Positions 36,850 to 47,443 of a stretch of 64,000 nt of DNA are shown here, piece by piece. Each line of letters opens with the position of its first letter. Within the stretch, counting starts at the first letter, position 1. Both the position numbers and the translations under genes were made by a program. The notes below the pieces were generated by a model. It was given only the letters and a program-made list of their open reading frames with translations. It was not told where the DNA came from and did no database searches. Origin of the DNA: Acidobacteriota bacterium (GTDB taxonomy: Bacteria > Acidobacteriota > Blastocatellia > HR10); NCBI GenBank assembly GCA_030550025.1, contig JAUQQC010000010.1:48506-112505 (forward strand), given 5' to 3'.

Positions 36850-37920
36850 TTATGAAGACGTGAGAAGCGCAGCGAGGTCCTCTCGTTGGCGAGCGGCCAG
36901 TTGCCCGCAAGCGGCAGCGATCTCCCGACCTCGGGGTCGGCGGATGAACGTGGGAATTCCCGCCGCACGCAGGAGTTGTTGAAAGCGTAGGATGCGCGAC
37001 TCGGGCGATGAGGCGAAGGGCAATTCGGGCGCAGGATTGTATGGGATTAGATTCACCTTCGCCCGAATCCCGCGCAGCAACCGGACGAGCCGTCGCGCAT
37101 CTTCTTCGCCGTCGTTGATTCCATCGAGCATCACATACTCGAAGGAGATCCACTCGTTCCTTCGGAGCGGATACGCGCGACAGGCGGCCAGAAGTTCCTC
37201 AAGAGGCCATCGCCGATTAATCGGCATGAGCTGATCCCGAAGCGCGTTCGTCGTCGCCGAGAGCGAAATGGCCAGTTCCGGCCGAGTGGGCTCTGTGGCG
37301 AGTTGGCGAATCCGCGGGACGACGCCAGCCGTCGAGAGCGTGATCCGCCGCTGGGAGATGTTCATCCCCCGTGAGTCGCAGAAGAGGCGGATCGCCTTCA
37401 TCACGTTCTCATAGTTCAGAAGCGGCTCGCCCATCCCCATGAGGACGAGATTGAGCCCTCGCTCCGGCTTCACGTCCGGGCCATAGAGGTCGTTGAGAAT
37501 GAGCCAGACTTGGGCGAGGATCTCCCCAGCGTCGAGGTTTCGCCGCAACCCCAGACGAGCCGTCATGCAAAATTGGCAAGAGAGCGGACAGCCGGCTTGT
37601 GTGGAAAGGCAGATCGTATCGGCATAGGGCTCAGGGATCCATACCGCTTCGATGTGCACCCCATCGCTCAAGCGCAGCAGATATCGTCGCGTCCCATCGC
37701 CTGCTTGGAAGACGTCGGCGACCTCCACATCCGTGATAACGTATTCGGCCGCAAGGCGTTCCCGCAGGGGGAGCGGAAGATCGGTTGCCGCCCGGAGGTC
37801 AACGATCCGACGCCGATGGAGCGCCTCAAAGAGCTGATGCGCGCGATACGGCTTCGGATCGCGCGCTCGTAGCAGCTCTTTCAGCTCCTCTCGCGTTCGT
37901 CCAAGAAGCGCTTCTCGCAT
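36850..37920 (-). CDS. rlmN: Dual-specificity RNA methyltransferase RlmN
   Basis: A 356-residue radical SAM enzyme methylating A2503 of 23S rRNA and A37 of some tRNAs. The cluster motif is CPLSCQFC with Cys111, Cys115 and Cys118; MGMGEPLLNYENV and SLSATTNALRDQLMPINRRWP follow. The C-terminal catalytic cysteine lies in EIAAACGQLA. Convergent with mpl. Confidence 0.95.
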   Translation of the reverse strand: MREALLGRTREELKELLRARDPKPYRAHQLFEALHRRRIVDLRAATDLPLPLRERLAAEYVITDVEVADVFQAGDGTRRYLLRLSDGVHIEAVWIPEPYADTICLSTQAGCPLSCQFCMTARLGLRRNLDAGEILAQVWLILNDLYGPDVKPERGLNLVLMGMGEPLLNYENVMKAIRLFCDSRGMNISQRRITLSTAGVVPRIRQLATEPTRPELAISLSATTNALRDQLMPINRRWPLEELLAACRAYPLRRNEWISFEYVMLDGINDGEEDARRLVRLLRGIRAKVNLIPYNPAPELPFASSPESRILRFQQLLRAAGIPTFIRRPRGREIAAACGQLAARQREDLAALLTSS

Positions 37921-38032
37921 CGTTTCGCATTATAGCGACTGCCGGGAGAATTCCCAAGGCGAGGTGCACACCGGTTGATCGGGACGATCTCGACCGCTGT
38001 TTCCGCGGACACAGCAGGAGTCAATTTTTCCC

Positions 38033-38061
38033 TTGACAATGCCAAAGACTATCTGTATACT
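38033..38061 (+). promoter_or_regulatory. Near-consensus sigma-70 promoter for the small-peptide pair
   Basis: TTGACA (38033-38038), 17-base spacer, TATACT (38056-38061), 42 bases before the first small membrane peptide start. Confidence 0.75.
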
Positions 38062-38103
38062 CCAAGCCGATGTTGAATTTCGATCACATCGAGGAGAGAT
38101 GAT

Positions 38104-38211
38104 ATGCGCGAAAGAGGGCAGATCGATACGGTGACGCTCGTGTTGATCATGGCGTTTGTGATCCTGTTCCTGTTCCTGTTCCTGCTTCTAGGGGGCGGAA
38201 CCACTCCATAA
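38104..38211 (+). CDS. Small membrane peptide A (35 residues) of a tandem paralogous pair
   Basis: ATG at 38104 with GAGGAG 7 bases upstream, TAA at 38209. The product begins MRERGQIDTVTLVLIM and continues as one long hydrophobic helix with a VILFLFLFLF core, ending GGGTTP. It shares the MRERGQID-xx-TL-x-LI start with peptide B at 38327. A near-consensus promoter precedes it and an intrinsic terminator follows at 38240, so it can be made as an independent abundant transcript. Family unknown to me. Confidence 0.7.
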   Translation: MRERGQIDTVTLVLIMAFVILFLFLFLLLGGGTTP

Positions 38212-38239
38212 TCCGTCTTGGCTTGGACGTCTTGAAAGT

Positions 38240-38283
38240 CCCCTGTGACGTCGTTCTGGCGAACCACAGGGGATGTTTTTTTT
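38240..38283 (+). terminator. Intrinsic terminator between the two small membrane peptides
   Basis: Eight-base arms CCCCTGTG (38240-38247) and CACAGGGG (38265-38272), followed by AT and a run of nine T (38275-38283). Confidence 0.85.
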
Positions 38284-38326
38284 ACAGGCCTGATTGCTCC
38301 GTTCACGGATGAGGAGGGGAAGAGAC

Positions 38327-38431
38327 ATGCGTGAAAGGGGGCAAATTGATCCGATAACGCTTGCGCTGATCCTAGTGCTGGTGTTTTCCTTGATCCTGTT
38401 GGTTCTGTTGTTGTCGCGGCCACCAGCGTAG
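38327..38431 (+). CDS. Small membrane peptide B (34 residues), paralogue of peptide A
   Basis: ATG at 38327 preceded by GAGGAGGGG; TAG at 38429. It begins MRERGQIDPITLALIL, followed by a hydrophobic helix and a SRPPA tail. The identical first eight residues, same length and same topology as peptide A show a tandem duplication, while the nucleotide sequence has diverged at synonymous sites, which argues for selection on the peptide. A terminator separates the two, so B may depend on readthrough or on a promoter I could not identify. Confidence 0.7.
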   Translation: MRERGQIDPITLALILVLVFSLILLVLLLSRPPA

Positions 38432-38549
38432 GAGACGCGACCTCGGGGCATCCTTCACGTTCGTGAGAGGGGGCTTCTCCGTATGCAAGTGCCGCTCTCC
38501 GTATGGGGGACTGTTGTCTTTCCTGCTCGAGTCACGATAAGATGATCTC

Positions 38550-39176
38550 GTGCGTGTGCTCGCAGGTCTGTATAAAGGGCGGCGCTTGAGAAGCCTCTCG
38601 GGACGGGCTGTTCGGCCAACTCCCGATCGTTTGCGGGAATCGCTCTTCAATATCCTTCGGCCTCGGCTCATGGGCGCGCGGTTTCTCGATCTCTGCGCGG
38701 GGACGGGATCAGTGGGGATCGAAGCGCTCAGCCGTGGGGCACGTTGGGTCACGTTCGTCGAACGCTCACCTGCAGTCATTGCGGTGCTCTGGCGGAATCT
38801 CACCGCCTGTGGCATCAGCGACGGCATTGAGATTCTCCAACAGGATGCCGTTCGCGCTCTGAGGCGATTCCGAGAGCGTGGGGATGTCTTCGATGTGATC
38901 TTCTTCGACCCGCCGTATGCCTCGGCGCTCTACGACTCCGTGCTCGAATACATCGCCCGCACGCCACAGATGCTCGCGCCCGATGGAATGCTCATCGTCA
39001 TGCATCATGCTAAGCGCGCTCTGGAACCACGGTATGGAGAGTTGGAGCGCGTGCGGCAGGTGCGACAGGGGGAGAACGTCTTGAGTTTCTACGTGCGTCG
39101 CCCTCTACCGACGCCCGCACGGCGTGGCGAAGTGCAGGAGCCCGCGTCCGCTCTCGTGGGAAGCGCGGCGGAGTGA
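38550..39176 (+). CDS. rsmD: 16S rRNA (guanine966-N2)-methyltransferase
   Basis: A 208-residue SAM-dependent methyltransferase. Typical RsmD N-terminus VLAGLYKGRRLRSL with TPDRLRESLFNIL, SAM loop LDLCAGTGSVGIEAL (46-60), and catalytic DPPY at 120-123. The start is a GTG at 38550, matching the family start MR(I/V)xAG. The Pro/Ala-rich C-terminal tail is longer than usual. Confidence 0.92.
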   Translation: MRVLAGLYKGRRLRSLSGRAVRPTPDRLRESLFNILRPRLMGARFLDLCAGTGSVGIEALSRGARWVTFVERSPAVIAVLWRNLTACGISDGIEILQQDAVRALRRFRERGDVFDVIFFDPPYASALYDSVLEYIARTPQMLAPDGMLIVMHHAKRALEPRYGELERVRQVRQGENVLSFYVRRPLPTPARRGEVQEPASALVGSAAE

Positions 39177-39289
39177 TGGGAGGCCGTGCGCTCGCTGGAG
39201 CTCTCGTCTCTCCAAGCGGGACTTTTTTCGTGGTGAGGGATGTCGTGTGATGCCGTGGGGGCGTGGGGGGGGAGAAAAAAGGAGGCGAT

Positions 39290-39781
39290 ATGCGAAAGAG
39301 CGTTGGCATCGTCATCCTTGGTCTTGTCTTGTGTGGGGCGAAGGCGGGATTCGCGCAGGAAGCCCCGCGAATCGAAATTTTCACGGGCTATTCGTATGCG
39401 CGGTTGGCGGAAGCCGTCAACTCTCACGGGTGGAATTTTTCGATCGCCGGGAACGTGAATTCCTGGTTTGGGATCGCCGCCGATGTGAGCGGTCACTATC
39501 GCTCGGGTCTGTCGCTCTACTCCTACACGATCGGCCCGCGCTTCTCCTTGCGGGATACGGTCACGGCTTTCACCCATTTTTTGTTCGGCGGCGCGCGACT
39601 TGGAGATGGCGGTTCGCTCTCGGCGTTTGGGATGATCTTGGGCGGAGGGTTCGACGTCCCCGTTGGCGAGCGCTTCGCACTCCGATTGTTGCAGGCTGAT
39701 TATCTCTTCACCCGTTTCGGTGGTGAGACGCAGAACAACGCGCGGCTGTCGGCGGGCATCGTGTTCACCTTTGGGCGGTGA
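39290..39781 (+). CDS. Small outer-membrane beta-barrel protein
   Basis: A 163-residue protein with a signal peptide (MRKSVGIVILGLVLCGAKAGFAQ) and alternating beta-strands of the OmpX/OmpA-barrel kind: IEIFTGYSYARL, WNFSIAGNVNSWFGIAADVSGHY, YSYTIGPRFSL, THFLFGGARLG, ALRLLQADYLFTRF and a closing RLSAGIVFTFG. This is the 8-strand layout common in Acidobacteria-like genomes. It starts after GGAGG. A structural envelope role is likely; nothing more specific can be seen. Confidence 0.82.
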   Translation: MRKSVGIVILGLVLCGAKAGFAQEAPRIEIFTGYSYARLAEAVNSHGWNFSIAGNVNSWFGIAADVSGHYRSGLSLYSYTIGPRFSLRDTVTAFTHFLFGGARLGDGGSLSAFGMILGGGFDVPVGERFALRLLQADYLFTRFGGETQNNARLSAGIVFTFGR

Positions 39782-39931
39782 GCGCCTCTTGTGGCGAAGG
39801 AGGGCATCCGCGCAAGCGCGGCGCGCCCATTGCTCGTGCGACTGGCTCTTCGCCCTTTCTTGCCAGGGGGAGAAATCGTGTGGTAGCTTTACGGGTTCTG
39901 AGATGAGACGCTCGTAGGGCATGAGGGGCGA

Positions 39932-40462
39932 ATGATGATCCGGCCATTTCGCGGCGTCTGGCCCAGGATCGCCGAGACGGCCTTCGTGGAGGAGACGGCG
40001 GTCGTCGTCGGGGATGTGGAGATCGGGGAGCACTCTTCGATTTGGTTCCATGCGGTGGTGCGCGCCGACGTGCACTTCATTCGCATCGGGCGAGATACGA
40101 ACATTCAGGATGGGGTGATGGTGCATGTGACGGGTGGGCGATTCCCCGCGCTCATCGGCAATCGGGTCACCATCGGGCATCGGGCGATCGTTCATGGATG
40201 CACGATTGGCGACGAGTGCCTGATCGGGATGGGGGCAATTCTCCTGGATGGCGCCGTCATCGGGGAGCGTTCGCTCGTCGCGGCTGGAGCCGTCGTTCGC
40301 GAGGGGATGCGAGTGCCCCCGAGGTCACTCGTGGTGGGCGTTCCGGCGCGGATTGTACGCGAGCTGACTGAGGAAGAGCTGCACCGGATTGAGGGGGGAT
40401 GGCGAGGGTATCGGGAATTGAAGGATCAGTATCTCGCCGAGCGGGTGAGGGCGATGGGATGA
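39932..40462 (+). CDS. Gamma-carbonic anhydrase family protein
   Basis: A 176-residue left-handed beta-helix hexapeptide-repeat protein (YrdA/CaiE-like). Zinc-ligand positions are visible: His in DGVMVHV, then IGHRAIVHGCTIG supplying two His. RADVHFIRIGRDTNIQDG is the standard signature. Trimeric hydratase activity is plausible but many members have unknown activity. Its stop overlaps the hisS start by ATGA. Confidence 0.88.
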   Translation: MMIRPFRGVWPRIAETAFVEETAVVVGDVEIGEHSSIWFHAVVRADVHFIRIGRDTNIQDGVMVHVTGGRFPALIGNRVTIGHRAIVHGCTIGDECLIGMGAILLDGAVIGERSLVAAGAVVREGMRVPPRSLVVGVPARIVRELTEEELHRIEGGWRGYRELKDQYLAERVRAMG

Positions 40463-41736
40463 TCCAAACGGTTCGAGGGACGTTCGACATCCTCCCGGAT
40501 GAGGTGCCGCGCTGGCGCCTTCTAGAGGAGACGGCGCGCACTGTCTTCCGCTGTTACGGGTATCGCGAGATCCGAACGCCGATCTTTGAGCGCACGGAAC
40601 TCTTCGCCCGCAGCGTCGGCGAGGAGACGGACATCGTCGCCAAGGAGATGTACACCTTCACGGATCGCGGTGGCGAGAGCTTGAGTCTGCGTCCGGAGAG
40701 CACGGCCTCGGTCGTCCGCGCCTACATTCAGCACAAGATGTGGACGTGGGGGAGTGTGGTGAAGCTCTTCTATCTCGGGCCGCATTTTCGCTATGAGCGG
40801 CCGCAAAAGGGACGATTTCGACAGTTCCATCAGATCGGGGCGGAGGCGATCGGGCAGAATGACGATCCGGCTATTGACGCCGAGCTGATCGAGATGGTGG
40901 AGGAATATCTGGATCGTCTCGGCGTCCTCGAGCGTGCGCTCTTCATCAATTCGGTCGGATGCTCGCAGTGTCGTCCGGCGTACGTGCGACGCTTGAAAGA
41001 GACTCTTGCCGGAGTGATCTCTCGCATGTGCGAGAATTGTCAGCGGCGGTACGAGACGAATCCCTTGCGAATTCTCGATTGTAAGGTGGAGGAGGATCAA
41101 CCGTTCATCGAGCGAGCGCCGGCGCTTCTCGATCACCTCTGCGAAGCCTGTGCGGCACATTTTGAAGCCCTGCGTCGGCATCTGGAGGCGCGGGGGATCG
41201 CCTATCAAATCGCGCGACGGCTCGTGCGCGGACTCGACTACTACACGCGCACGGCCTTTGAGATCACCAGCGCGCGACTGGGCGCGCAGAACGCCATCGC
41301 AGGTGGCGGACGATACGACGGGCTCTCGGAGCTGCTCGGTGGGCCGCCGGCCAAAGGAATCGGGTTCGCTCTGGGCGTGGAGCGATTGCTCCTGGCATTG
41401 CCCGAAGATGCCGCCATCGTCGATGATGCGCCGGACTTGTACATCGCCTATCTGGGGGAGGCGGCGCGTCAGGAAGCATTCCGCGTGGCTCGGCGGCTGC
41501 GGCGCGCTGGCCTGGTCGTGATCTACGATTTCGAGGAGCGGAAGCTGCGGCGACTTATGGCGCAGGCCGATCGGGCGAAGGCGCGCTATGCGCTCTTGAT
41601 CGGCGAAGACGAATTGGCCGCCGGACGCTATACGCTTCGCGATATGCGGACGGGCGAGCAAGAGGCGCTTTCGGAGGAAGCTCTCCTGCGGCGGCTCGTG
41701 ACCTCGCGGGAGCTCTCCGCGAGCGGACGGGGATGA
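40459..41736 (+). CDS. hisS: Histidyl-tRNA synthetase
   Basis: A 425-residue class II synthetase. Motif 2 region YLGPHFRYERPQKGRFRQFHQ, the histidine-specific GLDYYTRTAFE and AGGGRYDGL, and a C-terminal anticodon-binding domain (YIAYLGEAARQEAF...) are present. The start at 40459 gives the family N-terminus MIQTVRGTFDILPDE and a 4-base overlap with the preceding gene. aspS follows 30 bases later, the common hisS-aspS order. Confidence 0.96.
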   Translation: MIQTVRGTFDILPDEVPRWRLLEETARTVFRCYGYREIRTPIFERTELFARSVGEETDIVAKEMYTFTDRGGESLSLRPESTASVVRAYIQHKMWTWGSVVKLFYLGPHFRYERPQKGRFRQFHQIGAEAIGQNDDPAIDAELIEMVEEYLDRLGVLERALFINSVGCSQCRPAYVRRLKETLAGVISRMCENCQRRYETNPLRILDCKVEEDQPFIERAPALLDHLCEACAAHFEALRRHLEARGIAYQIARRLVRGLDYYTRTAFEITSARLGAQNAIAGGGRYDGLSELLGGPPAKGIGFALGVERLLLALPEDAAIVDDAPDLYIAYLGEAARQEAFRVARRLRRAGLVVIYDFEERKLRRLMAQADRAKARYALLIGEDELAAGRYTLRDMRTGEQEALSEEALLRRLVTSRELSASGRG

Positions 41737-41766
41737 AGGAAGGCGTCCCTTCGGGAGCGGCATCGA

Positions 41767-43602
41767 ATGGGCGCGACGCGGTCGGAAGACTCGAAGACGA
41801 GAGTCGGTGAGGGGGAACGCCAACAGCCGCTCATGCGGACGCACACCTGTGGTGAGTTGCGTCCGGAGCATGCCGGGCAACGCGTCGTCCTCATGGGATG
41901 GGTGCATCGGCGGCGCGATCTCGGCCCTCTGACGTTCCTTGATCTTCGCGATCGCTACGGGATCACGCAGATCGTGTGCGACGAGCAGCGGGCTCCCGAA
42001 GCGCATGCCGTGGCCAAACACGTGCGCAATGAGTACGTCCTCGCCGTCATCGGGACGGTCGTACGCCGAGCGCCGGAGACGGTCAATCCGAAGATCGAGA
42101 CGGGAGAGATCGAGGTCGTGGCCGAACGCGTGCTCGTCCTCAATCCCTCGAAGACGCCGCCTTTCCCCATCGAGGACGAGCGCGGCAGCTTGCCTTCGGA
42201 AGACGTGCGCTTGCGGTATCGCTATCTCGACCTGCGCCGATCTCGCCTGCAGCGCAACCTCATCCTCCGGCATCGCGCGGCCTTGGTGACGCGCCAATAT
42301 TTCGATCGGCAAGGATTCTTGGAGATCGAGACGCCGATGCTCATTAAGTCCACGCCGGAGGGCGCGCGCGACTTCATCGTCCCAAGCCGATTGCATCCGG
42401 GGAAATTCTACGCCTTGCCGCAGTCGCCTCAGCTCTTCAAGCAACTCCTCATGGTGGCGGGCTTCGATCGGTACTTTCAGATCGTGCGCTGCTTTCGCGA
42501 TGAGGATTTGCGCGCAGATCGGCAACCGGAATTCACGCAGATTGACGTGGAGATGTCCTTCGCCACGCCCGAGGCAGTCTTCGCCCTCATCGAGCCGCTC
42601 ATGGAAGAGTTGTGCCGGCTCGTGGGACGAGAGATCGTCCGACCGTTTCCGCGCCTCTCCTTTGTGGAGGCGGTCGAGCGCTACGGGACGGATAAGCCGG
42701 ACCTGCGCTTCGGGATGGAGCTTGTGGACCTCAGCTCGTGGCTGCGCGACGTCGAGTTCGCGCCCTACAGGCGGGCGCTCGAGGATGGGGGAGTCATCAA
42801 GGGGATCGCCGTCACGGGGGGAGCGAAGTATTCGCGGAAGCAGTTGGACGAGTTGGCCGAGATCGCTCGACGCGGGGGACTCTCGGGATTGACGTGGGTC
42901 AAGCTGGGGGATGGCGAGGTGACGTCCGTGCTCGTGAAAGCACTCGGACCCGCGCGGGTGGAAGCGCTCGCGCGCGCGACTGGAGCGGATCGGGGCGATC
43001 TGGTGCTCATCGCCGCGGGACCGCGCGTCATGGTGAACGAAGCGCTCGGCCTGCTGCGCACGGAGATCGCGCGGCGCGAAGGCTGGGCCGACGGAACGCA
43101 ATTTCGATTCGTCTGGATCACGGACTTCCCCATGTTCGAATGGGATCCGCACGAGCATCGGTGGAGCGCCGTCCACCATCCCTTCACGTCTCCCCGTGAC
43201 GAAGATGTGGATCGGTTGGAGACGGATCCGGCCTCCGTGCGCGCCAAAGCTTACGATCTCGTCCTGAACGGCGTGGAAATCGGAGGAGGATCCATCCGCA
43301 TCCATCGGCGGGACATTCAACAGCGCGTCTTCCGCGTGATCGGACTCGACGAGGAGGAAGCGCGGCGCAAGTTCGGCTTCCTGCTCGACGCGTTCGAATA
43401 CGGAGCACCGCCGCATGGCGGCATCGCGTTGGGCTTCGATCGATTGCTCATGCTGCTTGCGGGCGAGACGTCCATTCGGGAGGTGATCGCGTTCCCGAAG
43501 ACGGCGAGCGCGACGGATCTCATGCTCGAATGCCCGAGCGAAGTCTCTCCCGAGCAGTTGGACGAATTGGGCCTCGTCCTCAAGCCGAGGCGGGGCGAAT
43601 GA
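41767..43602 (+). CDS. aspS: Aspartyl-tRNA synthetase (bacterial type)
   Basis: A 611-residue enzyme: OB-fold anticodon domain (RTHTCGELRPEHAGQ, WVHRRRDLGPLTFLDLRD), catalytic core with motif 2 FRDEDLRADRQPEFTQID, bacterial GAD insertion (about 300-430), and motif 3 GGIALGFDRLLMLLAG. The start at 41767 has GGGAG upstream; ATG at 41833 gives a more typical length of 589 residues but only a distant SD, so the true start is uncertain. mutL follows 12 bases after the stop. Confidence 0.95.
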   Translation: MGATRSEDSKTRVGEGERQQPLMRTHTCGELRPEHAGQRVVLMGWVHRRRDLGPLTFLDLRDRYGITQIVCDEQRAPEAHAVAKHVRNEYVLAVIGTVVRRAPETVNPKIETGEIEVVAERVLVLNPSKTPPFPIEDERGSLPSEDVRLRYRYLDLRRSRLQRNLILRHRAALVTRQYFDRQGFLEIETPMLIKSTPEGARDFIVPSRLHPGKFYALPQSPQLFKQLLMVAGFDRYFQIVRCFRDEDLRADRQPEFTQIDVEMSFATPEAVFALIEPLMEELCRLVGREIVRPFPRLSFVEAVERYGTDKPDLRFGMELVDLSSWLRDVEFAPYRRALEDGGVIKGIAVTGGAKYSRKQLDELAEIARRGGLSGLTWVKLGDGEVTSVLVKALGPARVEALARATGADRGDLVLIAAGPRVMVNEALGLLRTEIARREGWADGTQFRFVWITDFPMFEWDPHEHRWSAVHHPFTSPRDEDVDRLETDPASVRAKAYDLVLNGVEIGGGSIRIHRRDIQQRVFRVIGLDEEEARRKFGFLLDAFEYGAPPHGGIALGFDRLLMLLAGETSIREVIAFPKTASATDLMLECPSEVSPEQLDELGLVLKPRRGE

Positions 43603-43614
43603 GCAGGACACCGC

Positions 43615-45456
43615 ATGGGGAAGATTCGCATCCTCCCGGACCTTCTGGCGAGTAAGATCGCCGCCGGAGAAGTCGTCGAGCGTCCGGCATCGGTCGTGAA
43701 AGAGCTCATCGAGAACGCACTGGATGCCGGGAGCCGACAGATTCGGATCGAGGTGGAGCTTGGAGGGAAGAAGCTCGTGCGCGTCACCGATGACGGCGAG
43801 GGGATGACGCGCGACGATGCCCTGCTGGCTTTCGAGCGACATGCCACGAGTAAGATCGCTTCGGTCGAAGACCTGGCGCACATCGTGACCCTTGGGTTTC
43901 GCGGCGAGGCCCTGCCTTCGATCGCTGCGGTGGCGCGCGTCCTCTTGCGGACGAAGACGGCAGCGGATCTGGTGGGGACGGAGGTCGAGATCGAGGGGGG
44001 GAAGATCAAGGATGTGCGCGAATGCGCGTGGGCTGGAGGGACCGATGTGCACGTGCGCGATCTCTTCTATAATGTCCCGGCGCGCCGCAAATTCCTCAAA
44101 AGCGATACGACCGAATTGTTCCACATCACCAACCTGGTGACGCACTACGCGCTCTGCTATCCGCGCGTGGCCTTTCGACTGCACCACGGAGGGCGGGCGC
44201 TGCTGGACGTCGCGGCTGTGGAGACGCTGCGGGAACGCGCCTATCAGGTCTTCGGCGCGGACTTCCTCGCGAGTGTGGTCGAACTGGAGCACGTCGGCGA
44301 GGGCGTGCGGGTCTATGGGTTCGCCTCTAAGCCGAATTGGGGGCGGACCACGCGCGAGGCGCAGTATTTCTTCGTCAATGGTCGCTACGTGCGAGATCGC
44401 GTCTTGGCGCAAGCGCTCAGCGAGAGCTACCGGACGCTCCTCCCCTCAGGCACGCATCCGGCGGCGATTCTGTTCGTCGAGCTATCTCCTTCAGACGTGG
44501 ACGTGAACGTGCATCCGGCGAAGATCGAGGTGCGCTTCCGACGTCCGGCTCAGGTGCAAGCGGCGATCATCGAGGCCGTGCGACGAGCCCTGCAACAGGG
44601 GCGGCCCATCCTGGAGGTGAAGCGACCCGTCGAAGATCAGCCTCGAGCGTCCTCTGAGCGGACGCTCGCGCGCGAAGCGTTTCGTCTTCAGGCGCCGATT
44701 GCCTCTTCGACATTGCGCCAGCCCTCGCTCGATCTTGCGTTCTCAGCGACGAGAGCGCCCGAGGCGAAGCCGACCGTTGTTCCATCGGAGGTCGCGTCGC
44801 CGGAAGCTTCCCGAGCGCGCCCGCCGATCAGCCCGCAGTGCTTGGCGCGTCCCTCGCTCGATGCCATGGCCGAAGAAGAGACGGCCGAGCGGATTCGCCT
44901 CCTCGGTCAGTTCCGCCAGAGTTTCATCCTCGCGGCGACGGATCGGGAGCTATTGCTCATCGATCAACATGCCGCGCACGAGCGCATCCTCTTCGAGCGA
45001 TTTCGGGAGCAGCTCGCTCGCGAGGCGTTGCCCGCACAGCCGCTCCTGGTGCCGGAGATCATCGAGCTGACGCCCGCGCAGCACGCCGCCTTCGAGAGCG
45101 CGCGGGAGAGCCTGGCGCGGTTGGGGATCGAAGTCGGAGAGTTCTCGGGTCGCGCGCTCGCGCTCACGGCGCTTCCGGCTGATGTCCCCCTCTCGGAGGC
45201 TCGTCCTCTCGTCTTGGAGCTTTTGGAAGTCGCCGATCAAGAGCGACGCTCCTCGCCCGAGCGCTTGCGCGACCGTCTGGCAGCGAGCCTCGCCTGTCGC
45301 GCCGCCGTGAAGATCAATACTCCGCTGACCGAGACGATGATGCGCTGGCTCGTGGACGAACTGTTCCGCGCCTCTTTCCCCATGAGCTGTCCGCATGGGC
45401 GACCGGTCGTAGTGAGGTTCACGCTTCGGGAGATCGAACGGCTCTTTCACCGGTAG
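43615..45456 (+). CDS. mutL: DNA mismatch repair protein MutL (endonuclease type)
   Basis: A 613-residue protein: N-terminal GHKL ATPase (LLASKIAAGEVVERPASVVKEL, ENALDAG, GFRGEALPSIAAV), variable Pro/Ala-rich linker (about 335-420) and C-terminal dimerisation domain. The metal-binding endonuclease motif D-Q-H-A-x2-E-x4-E is present as DQHAAHERILFE, with ACRAAVK and CPHGRP downstream. It should therefore nick the daughter strand itself, as in MutH-lacking bacteria. No mutS is in the window. Confidence 0.95.
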   Translation: MGKIRILPDLLASKIAAGEVVERPASVVKELIENALDAGSRQIRIEVELGGKKLVRVTDDGEGMTRDDALLAFERHATSKIASVEDLAHIVTLGFRGEALPSIAAVARVLLRTKTAADLVGTEVEIEGGKIKDVRECAWAGGTDVHVRDLFYNVPARRKFLKSDTTELFHITNLVTHYALCYPRVAFRLHHGGRALLDVAAVETLRERAYQVFGADFLASVVELEHVGEGVRVYGFASKPNWGRTTREAQYFFVNGRYVRDRVLAQALSESYRTLLPSGTHPAAILFVELSPSDVDVNVHPAKIEVRFRRPAQVQAAIIEAVRRALQQGRPILEVKRPVEDQPRASSERTLAREAFRLQAPIASSTLRQPSLDLAFSATRAPEAKPTVVPSEVASPEASRARPPISPQCLARPSLDAMAEEETAERIRLLGQFRQSFILAATDRELLLIDQHAAHERILFERFREQLAREALPAQPLLVPEIIELTPAQHAAFESARESLARLGIEVGEFSGRALALTALPADVPLSEARPLVLELLEVADQERRSSPERLRDRLAASLACRAAVKINTPLTETMMRWLVDELFRASFPMSCPHGRPVVVRFTLREIERLFHR

Positions 45457-45496
45457 GCGCTGACGTCCGCCAGATTCCTCCTCAGCGAGCAGGCGT

Positions 45497-47220
<1,724 letters not shown>

Positions 47221-47358
47221 CCATGACTCCAAGCCGCACATGGCATGAGGAGAATGCCGCGGGGACTCTCGCTCATGCCTTCGCTCGCGCGCTGGCTCCC
47301 TCGCTTCTGGACGGAGGGGGATGAAGCGTGCTATCCTTACACACCTCGATCGTGGTGT

Positions 47359-47434
47359 GGGCCGTTAGCTCAGTCGGTAGAGCATCGGGCTTTTAACCCG
47401 AGGGTCGCAGGTTCGATTCCTGCACGGCTCACCA
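47359..47434 (+). tRNA. tRNA-Lys (anticodon TTT)
   Basis: A 76-base cloverleaf: acceptor GGGCCGT / ACGGCTC, D-arm with TAGCTCAGTCGGTAGAGCA, anticodon stem CGGGC / GCCCG-type pairing with loop CTTTTAA giving anticodon TTT, T-arm GCAGGTTCGATTCCTGC, and an encoded CCA at 47432-47434. The TPR protein gene begins only 9 bases downstream. Confidence 0.95.
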
Positions 47435-47443
47435 TTTGTTTAT

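Noticed and set aside
40522..44412. A 1296-codon open frame on the minus strand across hisS, aspS and mutL
   Set aside because: It is antisense to three well-conserved genes, lacks any recognisable domain, and is full of Arg/His/Pro-rich sequence typical of a high-GC antisense frame.
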